NCBI RefSeq assembly: GCF_028368935.1
Contig: NZ_JAQNDK010000003.1
Span: forward strand, 248,001 to 312,000
Direction of reading: 5' to 3'
DNA: 64,000 nucleotides
Source of the DNA: Sorangium aterium
GTDB taxonomy: Bacteria > Myxococcota_A > Polyangia > Polyangiales > Polyangiaceae
The translations under genes were made by a program, and so were the position numbers. This document shows, in pieces, positions 1-7,980 of this stretch. Every line of letters begins with the position of its first letter. The stretch's first letter is position 1. The notes below the pieces were generated by a model, which made no database searches, was not told the origin of the DNA, and saw only the letters and a program-made list of their open reading frames with translations.

Positions 1-1
1 C

Positions 2-1057
2 ATGGCGCCGGAGCAGGCCCTCGCGACGATGGTCGACCGCCGCGCAGACATCTTCTCGATGGGCCTCATCTTCTGGGAGCTCGTCGTGGGCGAGCGCTTC
101 TGGGGCGATCTCTCCGACGTGCAGATCCTCCAGCGGCTCACGTTCGGCGAGATCCCGAAGCTGCGCGAGCGGTGGCCCGCGGCGCCTGACGCCCTCGAGC
201 GGATCTGCTCGCGCGCGCTCGCGATGGCGCCCGAGGAGCGGTACGCGACCGCGGCCCAGATGCGCGACGACGTCGAGGCGTACCTGGCGACGATGGGCCG
301 CCGCCCCTCCTCGGCCGAGATCGGTCGCCTCATCGGTGAGACGTTCGCGCACCGCCGCGCCGAGGTGAGGTCCGCGATCAGCGACCAGCTGGGGCGGCTC
401 CACGCCGGCGCGGCCGAGGGCGGGGAGGAGTTCGAGATCCTGCCGGTGCTCGAGGAGCGCGGCGCCGTGCCGTGGTCTCAGCGCATGCCGCTCTCGCAGA
501 TGTCGCAGCAGTTCTCCGCGCCGGTGGGGGACCAGATGCTGGGCGACGACCCGTCGCGCGAGGACAGCATCTCGAACCGCCAGACGATCCCCACGATCAT
601 GGTCGCCAACACCAAGTCGACCCGGCGAAAGGCGCTCTGGAGCGCGGGGATCGCCGTGCTCTCGGTGCTGCTGATCGGCGGCGCGTGGGCGGTCCTCACG
701 CTCCGGACCCCGAGGACCCCGCCGGAGGGCGATCTCCCGGCGGAGACGAGGGACGAGCCCACGACCCCTCCTCCTACGACCTACGCGCCCCCGGTCGCCA
801 ACCTCGTCGAGCTCCGGATCATCGCCACGCCGCTGGACGCGAAGATCTACCTCGACGACGTGGAGCTCCCCAGCAACCCGTTCTTCGCGAGGTTCAGCCG
901 GGATGGCACCGGGCACCGCATCCGGGTCACAGCCGACGGATACACCCCGGAGGCGCGCTTCGTGGTGTTCACGCGCGACGAGGTGCTGACCATCAACCTC
1001 CGCCAGGTGCCGTCGACGTCCCCCAAGGCGGGCGGCGGCGCCGCGCCGCGGAAATGA
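2..1057 (+). CDS. Hanks-type Ser/Thr protein kinase, C-terminal part (5' truncated by window)
   Basis: The gene begins before the window. The visible part opens with the APE motif of the kinase activation segment (MAPEQAL) and continues through the C-lobe (about residues 1-100 of the visible part). A linker of roughly 110 residues follows, then one membrane segment (around residues 212-233, ALWSAGIAVLSVLLIGGAWA). A Pro/Thr-rich stretch leads to a C-terminal PEGA-like domain (about 265-335) whose LDDVELPSNPF and GYTPEARFVV stretches are typical of surface-layer-like PEGA folds. This is the usual layout of a membrane-anchored bacterial kinase: cytoplasmic kinase, one pass, extracytoplasmic PEGA sensor. 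ATP-binding and HRD residues lie outside the window, so activity cannot be judged. The next gene is convergent. Confidence 0.9.
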   Translation: MAPEQALATMVDRRADIFSMGLIFWELVVGERFWGDLSDVQILQRLTFGEIPKLRERWPAAPDALERICSRALAMAPEERYATAAQMRDDVEAYLATMGRRPSSAEIGRLIGETFAHRRAEVRSAISDQLGRLHAGAAEGGEEFEILPVLEERGAVPWSQRMPLSQMSQQFSAPVGDQMLGDDPSREDSISNRQTIPTIMVANTKSTRRKALWSAGIAVLSVLLIGGAWAVLTLRTPRTPPEGDLPAETRDEPTTPPPTTYAPPVANLVELRIIATPLDAKIYLDDVELPSNPFFARFSRDGTGHRIRVTADGYTPEARFVVFTRDEVLTINLRQVPSTSPKAGGGAAPRK

Positions 1058-1100
1058 CGGGCAGGGCCGCGGGCTCGGCCTAGCCGCCGGAGGCGCTGCG

Positions 1101-1140
1101 CGGGGCGTCGGAGCGCCGCGCGGGGCGTCGGAGCGCCGCG
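1101..1140. repeat. two tandem copies of a 20-bp unit between convergent genes
   Basis: The 20-bp unit cggggcgtcggagcgccgcg occurs twice back to back (1101-1120, 1121-1140), with partial extensions on both sides, in the 89-bp gap between convergent kinase genes. The unit contains short self-complementary GC stretches, so a transcription-end role is possible, but there is no T tract. Confidence 0.7.
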
Positions 1141-1146
1141 CGGGCT

Positions 1147-4100
1147 CTACGGCCGGCCGCTCAGCATCGCCTCGAGCTCCGGCGGCACGCAGCCGTAGGC
1201 CTCCGCGGCCACGAGCAGCGCCGAGTTCTGCGGCAGGTTGAGCAGGAACGAGCTGGCGTAGGGCGTCCCCTCGAGGCCCTTCAGCCGGCGCAGGAGCGGG
1301 GGCATCGCGCGCTCCATCGCGGCACGCGCGCCCTCCAGATCGCCCATGTCCACGCAGGCGTCGTGGAGCGCGAGGTAGATCGGCGCCTCGTTGAGCAGGC
1401 TCGGCGCGCCCGCCTCGACGAGGGCCGCCGCCTCCCGCGCGATCTCGCGGGCCTGCTCGGCGTTGCCGAAGCGGCGCTCCGCCTCGGCGCAGAACCCGAG
1501 CGCCACGGGCAGGACGTCGCGGTTGTCGGTGACCCGGTACGCGTCGGTGGCCTTCTTCAGCAGCGAGCGCGCCCGCGCGAGGCCCGACGACTCGAGGCGC
1601 AAGAGCTCGCAGCCCCGGTAGAACAGGATGCCCAGCGTCACCCGGTCGCGCACGACCCACATGCTCCCCGCGGCCTCGTCCGCGCTCGCGCGCGGCTCCG
1701 CGAGCACGGCGTCGAGCCGAGGCTCGGGGCCGAACGTCGCCGCCCAGCAGAGCAGGATCATCTGCCCGTGCCGCGCCGCCCCGGAGCTGCCGATCGCCTG
1801 CGCCCTGGCGATGCCCCCCTCGATCTCCTGGAGCGCCTCCTCCCGGGCGCCGATGGTCGTCAGCGCGAAGCCGACGTTCATCGTCAGCATCGCCTCGCGC
1901 TCCTGCAGCCCGGCCCGGCGCGCGGCCCGCGCCGCGTTCCGGCGCGCCCCCAGCGCAGCGGCCGGCTCGCCGCGCGTCTGGTGGGCGACCGCGCGCGTCT
2001 GCCACGCGTCGACCGCCGCCCAGACGAGGTTCCGCCGCGCCGCCAGGTCGAGCAGGTGCGCGGCCTCCTGCTCGGCCATCGCCAGCTGCCCGGCGAACGC
2101 GTGGACCTGCGCCAGCGTCGCCGAGCACTGCGCCTCCTCCTCGACGAGATCGATCGACCGGGCGCGGTCGCGCAGCGCCGTCAGCCGCTCCTCCAGGTCG
2201 ATCCCGGAGCCGCACGCGTGGTCGTAGCGCGCGCGGGCCGTCAGCGTGCGCAGCTCGCTCGCCTCGTCGAAGACGTTCTCCCACATCGCCCGGATCGCCG
2301 AGTCGCGCTCGGGCGAGCGCGCGTCGAGCCGCGAGTACGCCTCCTCGAGGAGGACCGCGCGCGCGAACGCCGTCGGCTTGTCGGGGGAGAACACGAGCGC
2401 GCGATCAGCCATGGTGACCGCGTCGCGGAGCGAGTTCGTCGCCAGGGCGCGCCGCGCGGCGGCCTCCCAGCGGATCGCGGCCTCCTCGTGCTCGCCGCCG
2501 AGATCGAAGTGCTGCGCCACCGTCGCGCTGTCCTCGCCGAGCCGATCGAGCCAGCGCGCCGCCGCGGCGTGCAGCCTCTTGCGGAGCTCTTCGCCGACGG
2601 ACGCGTACGCGACGTCGCGGACGAGCGCGTGCTTGAACAGGAACTCGCGCGCGGCCGGGAAGCGCGACGCGGGCTGCGCGACGAGGAGCTCCGCGGCGAT
2701 GAGCTTCTTCAGCGCCGTCGCGGGCTCGGCCACCCCGACCTCGGCGAGGCCCAGGTCCCACACCGACAGGCCGAAGACGCTCATGCGCACCACCGCCTCC
2801 CGGGTGGGCTCGTCGAGCGCGTCGAGGCTCACCTGGATGGCCGCCTCGATGGTGGGCGCCGTGGCGGCGTCCTTGCCTGACGCGATGACCCGCGCGAGCT
2901 CCTCGGCGAAGAGCGGGGAGCCGGCCGCCTGCTGCGCGACGCGGTCGAGCGTCGCCTCCTCGAACGGCCGCGCGGCCGCGGCCGCGCTGAAGACCGCCCG
3001 CGCGATCTCGCGGGTGGCCCGGCGCGCGATGGGGCGCAGCTCCACGCGCACGTGGTCGCGGCCGGCGAAGCGCTGGCCCTGGTCGCGCCAGAACGCGGGG
3101 CGCACCATGAGCAGGATGAACAGCGCCCTCCCGGTCGCCCGCCCGAGGAGGTGATCGAGCCACGCGACGCTCTCCGGGTCGGCCCACTGCGCGTCCTCGA
3201 CGAGCAGCGCGCACGGCTCGCTCGACGCCGCGTCGACGGCGATGTCGGTCATCGAGAGGTAGAGCGCGTCGCGCGCGCCGCGCAGGTCGACGCCGTCCGG
3301 GAACGGCTGGTTCGCGAGCAGGCGCGCGAGGAGCCCGCCGTCGCCGTGGAGCGGCCGCCGCGCGCGCACCGCGTCCTCGGCCTGCTCGAGCGACGCGCCC
3401 TTCGGCAGGCCCATGAGGACCCGCAGCGCGTCCGTGGCGACGCCGAGCGCCTGCGCGCGGCCGAACGACTCGCAGCGCAGCTGGACGAGCCGCGGCGGAT
3501 CCGGTCGATCCACGATGCGGGCGACGAACTCGCGCGCGAGCCGGCTCTTGCCGATCCCCGGCGGCCCCGAGATGCTCATCACGACCGGCGTCCCGTCCTC
3601 CACGCACCGCTCGAACGCCGCGACGGTCGTGATGAGCTCGGCGTCCCGCCCCACGAACGGCGTCTGCGCGTCGGGCCGCTTCGGCGCGCGCGCGAGCACC
3701 CGCACGGCGCCGCTCTCCAGGGGCTCGCCCATGAAGCGCCCGCGGGACAGCTCCACCGTGGTGGCGTCCGCGAGGACCCTGCCGAGGCCCGCCTCGCGCG
3801 CGAGCGCGACCGCGCGGTCGACGACCTCGCCGGCGGCGCGCGTCCTGTCGACGCGCATGCGGCCGGAGGCGACGCCGACGCGGCCGCCACGGCCGCCGAG
3901 CGCGAGCCCGAGCTCGAGGGCGCGGGACGCCTCGTCGCCGTGGGCCTGTCGCACGCCGAGGTGGGCGGCGATCGAGTCCGTGCCGAGCGGCAGCGCGTCG
4001 GCCCCGCGGCGGCGCAGCGCTTCGAGCTCCCGCTGCCGCTCCTCCCCGGTGGCCACGTGCAGCGCCACGATCGTGGTCACGAGCCGCGTCCCCATCGCGC

Positions 4101-5037
4101 CCGGCGGGTTGTCGCTCACGCGCAGCGGCGACGGGGTGGGCAGGTACGGCTCGTCGGCGAGCGCCGCGAGCCTGTCCGCCACCTCGCGCGCCGAGCTCGG
4201 CCGGAGCTCCCGGTCGGCGAGCAGGAGCGCGTGGATCAGGTCGTCGAGCGCCGGGACCACGTCGAGCAGGAACTCCGAGAGGCGCGGCGCGGGCGTCGTC
4301 GCCAGGCGGACGAGGGTCGCGATCGAGCTCGGCCCCATGTGCGGGGGCCGGCCGGCGACCAGCTCGAACAGCGTCGCGCCGAGCGAGTAGAGATCGCTGC
4401 GCGCGTCCACCGTCGCGTCGCCGCGCGCCTGCTCGGGCGAGATGTACGCCGGCGTGCCGACGAGACCCCCCGCGTCCGTCGTGAGCACGACCTCCTTCGA
4501 CGCCGCCACGCCGAAGTCCACGAGCTTGGTGCGGAGCGGGGCGTCCGGCGAGCCGCGCAGGAGGATGATGTTGGAAGGCTTGATGTCGCGGTGGACGACG
4601 CCCGCGGCGTGCGCGGCCGCGAGCGCGTTCGCCACCTGCCGCCCGACCTCGATCCCCTCGCGCAGCGAGAGCGGGGAGCGCTTCTGGCGCGCCGCCAGGT
4701 CCTCGCCGTCGAGCCATTCCATCGCGATGAACGTCGCGCCCTCCTCGATGCGCCGCCCCTCCGCGTCGACAGCGCTCGCCTCGAGCGTCCCGAACGCAAC
4801 GACCCTCACGATCGCCGGGTGATCGAGCTCCGAGAGGACCTGCCCCTCGCGGGAGAGCCGGGCCTGGCCCTCGGCGTCGACGCCGACCGCCGTGATGATC
4901 TTCAGCGCGACGTAGCGCTCTGTCTGCACGTCGAAGGCGCGGTGCACGGTGCCGATCCCGCCGCGGCCGACCTCGTGCTCGATGTGGAATCGGCCTGCGA
5001 CGAGCGGCCTTGCGGACTCGATGCGCGCGGAGCTCAT
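1147..5037 (-). CDS. multidomain Ser/Thr kinase with degenerate cyclase-like region, AAA ATPase and TPR region
   Basis: 1296 aa. The N-terminal Hanks kinase (about residues 14-290) has a Gly loop GRGGIGTVHRA, the catalytic Lys in VALKII, HRDIKPSN and a DFG motif (VDFGVA), so it should be active. Residues about 315-450 resemble a class III nucleotidyl cyclase but lack the metal-binding Asp residues, suggesting a non-catalytic remnant. A signalling-type AAA/STAND ATPase follows, with Walker A GPPGIGKSR and a Walker B-like LLVEDAQWAD. About 500 C-terminal residues are Ala/Leu/Arg helical repeats of TPR type. No membrane segment is evident, so it is probably cytosolic. This kinase-AAA-TPR fusion is common in myxobacteria; partners and substrates are unknown. 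The start (ATG 5037) lies close to the kinase domain. The downstream neighbour is convergent. Confidence 0.93.
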   Translation of the reverse strand: MSSARIESARPLVAGRFHIEHEVGRGGIGTVHRAFDVQTERYVALKIITAVGVDAEGQARLSREGQVLSELDHPAIVRVVAFGTLEASAVDAEGRRIEEGATFIAMEWLDGEDLAARQKRSPLSLREGIEVGRQVANALAAAHAAGVVHRDIKPSNIILLRGSPDAPLRTKLVDFGVAASKEVVLTTDAGGLVGTPAYISPEQARGDATVDARSDLYSLGATLFELVAGRPPHMGPSSIATLVRLATTPAPRLSEFLLDVVPALDDLIHALLLADRELRPSSAREVADRLAALADEPYLPTPSPLRVSDNPPGAMGTRLVTTIVALHVATGEERQRELEALRRRGADALPLGTDSIAAHLGVRQAHGDEASRALELGLALGGRGGRVGVASGRMRVDRTRAAGEVVDRAVALAREAGLGRVLADATTVELSRGRFMGEPLESGAVRVLARAPKRPDAQTPFVGRDAELITTVAAFERCVEDGTPVVMSISGPPGIGKSRLAREFVARIVDRPDPPRLVQLRCESFGRAQALGVATDALRVLMGLPKGASLEQAEDAVRARRPLHGDGGLLARLLANQPFPDGVDLRGARDALYLSMTDIAVDAASSEPCALLVEDAQWADPESVAWLDHLLGRATGRALFILLMVRPAFWRDQGQRFAGRDHVRVELRPIARRATREIARAVFSAAAAARPFEEATLDRVAQQAAGSPLFAEELARVIASGKDAATAPTIEAAIQVSLDALDEPTREAVVRMSVFGLSVWDLGLAEVGVAEPATALKKLIAAELLVAQPASRFPAAREFLFKHALVRDVAYASVGEELRKRLHAAAARWLDRLGEDSATVAQHFDLGGEHEEAAIRWEAAARRALATNSLRDAVTMADRALVFSPDKPTAFARAVLLEEAYSRLDARSPERDSAIRAMWENVFDEASELRTLTARARYDHACGSGIDLEERLTALRDRARSIDLVEEEAQCSATLAQVHAFAGQLAMAEQEAAHLLDLAARRNLVWAAVDAWQTRAVAHQTRGEPAAALGARRNAARAARRAGLQEREAMLTMNVGFALTTIGAREEALQEIEGGIARAQAIGSSGAARHGQMILLCWAATFGPEPRLDAVLAEPRASADEAAGSMWVVRDRVTLGILFYRGCELLRLESSGLARARSLLKKATDAYRVTDNRDVLPVALGFCAEAERRFGNAEQAREIAREAAALVEAGAPSLLNEAPIYLALHDACVDMGDLEGARAAMERAMPPLLRRLKGLEGTPYASSFLLNLPQNSALLVAAEAYGCVPPELEAMLSGRP

Positions 5038-5268
5038 GCGCTAGCCGACGTGGTTTGTGGGATGGGCGCCGAGGGGGCTCCGGCGCAGCGGAGAGGCGAT
5101 CTCATCGCGTCGGGCCGCGTGGGCCTGCGGTGTTCCGACAGGGCGCATTCGCGAAAGAGACTACGCCGTCGCTCATGGCAGTTCCAGTGTCGCGGTCGCT
5201 GGGACCCGGCAGCGTGGCGGACGCGGCGAGCCGGCAGGAGATGTCGTAGAGCGCGCGGCGGGCCTCTC

Positions 5269-5297
5269 TTGACGGATCCGGCGGCTCCTCCTACGGT
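5269..5297 (+). promoter_or_regulatory. candidate sigma-70-type promoter for the 5366/6901 gene pair
   Basis: TTGACG (5269-5274), a 17-bp spacer and TACGGT (5292-5297) form a good housekeeping-type -35/-10 pair. Transcription would start near 5304, about 60 nt before the ATG at 5366. The rest of the 328-bp gap (5038-5268) shows no gene; it should also hold the promoter of the divergent kinase, which I could not place. Confidence 0.5.
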
Positions 5298-5320
5298 CTT
5301 CGGCTCCGCTGCTCCTCCAA

Positions 5321-5350
5321 CGTTGCGCTACGTTGCGTTACGTTCGAGCG
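5321..5350. repeat. three 10-bp phased direct repeats downstream of the promoter
   Basis: cgttgcgcta, cgttgcgtta and the weaker cgttcgagcg lie head to tail with a 10-bp period, one helical turn, between the predicted transcription start and the ribosome-binding site of the gene at 5366. The position suits a repressor site, but no binding protein is implied by the sequence. Confidence 0.4.
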
Positions 5351-5365
5351 GCGGGAGCCATTTCG

Positions 5366-6904
5366 ATGCTCGATCGCGTCGCCGTTCACCAGACCCGGCT
5401 GCGCACGCCCGGCCTCGGGCTCGACGCCAAGGGGGTCGCGCTCGGCGCCAAGGGGCTCGTCCTCCTGCCGTCGATCGATCGGCTCGTGGCCTTCCTGGCG
5501 CTCTACACGCGGCAGGGCTCGCTCGCGGACATCCTCCGCTCGCTCGTCGTCGAGATCGTCCGATCGAAGCTGGGGGCGCGGGAGGTCACCCTCCTGTTCG
5601 CGGCCGAGAGCAGCGATCGGCTCGACCGTGTCGCCGAGATCGCGCGGCTCGCGGGCGGCTACAGCTTCACCGGCACGAGCCGGCACTTCGTCCAGTACCG
5701 CGACGCGGCCGCGCCGTTCGGGTACGACGTCCCGCAGATCCTGCCCAGCGACGCGGCGCTCTCGCTCTATCACAACGCCTTCTCGCAGACGTACGAGGTC
5801 GAGCGGCGCGTCGACGTGCGCACGCTCCTGCTCCGGCTCGAGCCGCACCTCGATCCGGCCGCCGGGCGGGACCCTGGCCCGCGCTGGCTGCTCGCGGAGT
5901 CGGGGCTCGGCCCGGCGCTCATTCGCTACTTCTCCCGGAGCAGCGTCGAGGCCGAGGTCGGCCTGTGCGAGTGGCCGCCGGAGTCGAGCTTCGACGACGC
6001 CCCGGTGCTCCGGTACCTCTTCCGCGCGCCGGCCATCCCTGCCCGGATGGTCCCGCTGCTCACGAGCACGCCGGGGCTCGGGTATTTCGTGCCGGTCGCG
6101 CCGGGCGCGGCGGTGGAGGTGGGGTTCCGGCACCCGGTCAACCTCCGCGCCTGCCCGGTGTTCGGCGAGGCGGGCCTCGTGCTCTTCCGGGGCGGGGGCC
6201 GCGAGGCGCTGGAGATCGCGAAGCTGCCGGCGATGGGCGACGTCGCGGCGTTCGCCCGGGTGGAGCTCGGCCGCGAGCCCGTCGCGGCGAAGGTGGCGGC
6301 GGAGGGCGACGCGCAGCGCCCCGCGTCGGTCGTGCTGTCGCTCCGCCTCGTCCCGAGCTCCGAGCCGTGGCGCTCGGTCACGGCTTCATGGATCCGGCCG
6401 CAGGAGATGCCGCTCCTGCGGCACGTCGCCTACGCGCTCGGCCCCGAGACCCTGCGCCGCGCCCGCATCGCCTTCACCGCCGCGGGCGCGTTCCTCCGGC
6501 ACCCCACCGGCATCGAGGGGATCCCGGTCGGCGAGTTCTTCCGGGAGGTCCATCCGGGCCTCTACATCCCTGCCGGCTACGACGCGGTCCCTGCGGTCGC
6601 GCCCGGCGTGCTGTTCCGCGCGCTGGGCGCCCCCGCCGGGCAGGCGCTGTTCATCGGGCGCGACGGGGGGGCGATCGGCGTGCCGGAGGAGGCGTTCGTC
6701 GCCCTCGAGACGGCGCTGCTCGAGGCCCAGCAATGGTCGGCGGTGGCCGCGTCGTCCGCGGGCCTCACGGCGGCGCTGGCCACCGAGCTGCCCGAGGTCG
6801 TGCTCGGCGGCGTCGGCATCCGGCCGCTGCGCGATCTCGCCCCGTCCGAGGCGCTGGCCGAGCCGAGGGCGCTGCCGCCGGGCGCTGGCCGGGCGCCCCA
6901 ATGA
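5366..6904 (+). CDS. hypothetical protein, first gene of an overlapping pair
   Basis: 512 aa, function not recognised. The ATG at 5366 is preferred over an upstream TTG because GGGAG lies 8 nt upstream. There is no signal peptide or membrane helix. The protein reads as alternating beta-rich modules (for example LGYFVPVAPGAAVEVGFRHP around residue 240) with a mostly helical N-terminal third and a C-terminal segment rich in Ala/Leu. No catalytic motif stands out. The stop overlaps the next start as ATGA, implying translational coupling, so the two products probably act together. A relation to accessory subunits of multi-component ATPase conflict systems in myxobacteria is conceivable but is only a guess; no ATPase gene adjoins. 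Confidence 0.85.
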   Translation: MLDRVAVHQTRLRTPGLGLDAKGVALGAKGLVLLPSIDRLVAFLALYTRQGSLADILRSLVVEIVRSKLGAREVTLLFAAESSDRLDRVAEIARLAGGYSFTGTSRHFVQYRDAAAPFGYDVPQILPSDAALSLYHNAFSQTYEVERRVDVRTLLLRLEPHLDPAAGRDPGPRWLLAESGLGPALIRYFSRSSVEAEVGLCEWPPESSFDDAPVLRYLFRAPAIPARMVPLLTSTPGLGYFVPVAPGAAVEVGFRHPVNLRACPVFGEAGLVLFRGGGREALEIAKLPAMGDVAAFARVELGREPVAAKVAAEGDAQRPASVVLSLRLVPSSEPWRSVTASWIRPQEMPLLRHVAYALGPETLRRARIAFTAAGAFLRHPTGIEGIPVGEFFREVHPGLYIPAGYDAVPAVAPGVLFRALGAPAGQALFIGRDGGAIGVPEEAFVALETALLEAQQWSAVAASSAGLTAALATELPEVVLGGVGIRPLRDLAPSEALAEPRALPPGAGRAPQ

Positions 6905-7809
6905 CCCAGGCTGAAGCGATCGCCGAGCGGCTCTCCGAGCTCCAGGCGAACGTGCTCGCCCCGCTCGTCCTCGGCGGTCCTCTGCGCCCGGTGCGCCCCT
7001 TCGGCGTCCGGCTCGCGCTGCTCCTCGGCGACGGCGCGCCGGCGATCGATCGCGACCTCGGCTCGCGCATCGATCTGGTCCGCGTCCGTGTCGCCCGCCT
7101 CATCGCCCCGATCGACGTGCTCCCGGGGCTCGCCGCTGCCGAGTGGGCGCTCCTGGCCGCGCTGAACGACCTGCTCCAGCTCACGAACCACGAGCTCGCT
7201 GGCGTCCTGACGCGCAGCCGCTATCCCCGCCTGCTCGCGAGCGTGCGCGACCTCTGCGAGCTCGTGCCCGCGCCGGTGGACGTCGGGGCCGCGCTCTCGC
7301 GGCACGCGACGTTCGCGCGGGTGCTCGACTGCTTTCGCACGGACGCGCTCGTCGCCTGGTGGACGGGCCGCGCGAGCTTCCGCGGCCAGCGTCCGCCCGC
7401 GCGGCTGCTCCGGTGGCGGCAGCTGCGCGGCGTCCAGGTCGACACCCGGCGCGTCGGCCTCGCGGACATGGGCCACGACGTCCCGGGGCTCGCCCCGCCG
7501 GACTTCGCCGAGGCGCTCTCCCTCTGGATGACGCGCACGCCGCTCACGGATCTCGCGACCGCCGCGCGAAAGGACCCGCCGTTCGCGTGGTCGGCCTCGA
7601 CGCTCGCGGTCGTCGCGACGCCTCCTGGCCGGAGCCTCGCGTACCGCGTCCTCCTGCGCCAGCCCCACGACCTCGCCGTCGCGGCGCTCGCCCGCGCCGC
7701 CCGGGAAGTCCCGCCGCGGTTCGGCCAGGCGCGGGTGCTCGCCGAGTCGTTCGCCAGCGAGGTCGCCGCCGGCATCAAGCTGCTCGACGAGCGCTCCGCG
7801 GCCGGCTGA
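6901..7809 (+). CDS. hypothetical protein, second gene of an overlapping pair
   Basis: 302 aa, function not recognised. It starts at ATG 6901 inside the stop codon of the preceding gene (ATGA), typical of coupled translation. The sequence is largely alpha-helical, soluble, with many Leu/Ala/Arg residues and two Trp-rich patches (DALVAWWTGRASF near residue 150; EALSLWMTRTPL near 205). No signal peptide, metal-binding motif or nucleotide-binding loop is visible. Coupling to the upstream unknown protein suggests a two-component complex. The region after it (7810-7980) shows no gene. Confidence 0.85.
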   Translation: MTQAEAIAERLSELQANVLAPLVLGGPLRPVRPFGVRLALLLGDGAPAIDRDLGSRIDLVRVRVARLIAPIDVLPGLAAAEWALLAALNDLLQLTNHELAGVLTRSRYPRLLASVRDLCELVPAPVDVGAALSRHATFARVLDCFRTDALVAWWTGRASFRGQRPPARLLRWRQLRGVQVDTRRVGLADMGHDVPGLAPPDFAEALSLWMTRTPLTDLATAARKDPPFAWSASTLAVVATPPGRSLAYRVLLRQPHDLAVAALARAAREVPPRFGQARVLAESFASEVAAGIKLLDERSAAG

Positions 7810-7980
7810 CCCGCGCCTGCCACGCGCTCGTCCTGTCATCTCCACGCACCGCGCGCGGCTTTGCTCGGCTCAAACGGTGCGTGGTACGCTCCGTCCTCCT
7901 TGCAGTGCGGAGGCGCGCCGTCCTTGCGCTCGCGCCTTGGACATCACCTCACGGGCATCGCCCTGGGAGCGACGGACCGT

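Noticed and set aside
3052-6900. N-terminal part of a long plus-strand open frame running into the gene at 6901
   Set aside because: Only the stretch from ATG 6901 is protein-like; the rest overlaps the opposite-strand kinase and the 5366 gene in another frame.
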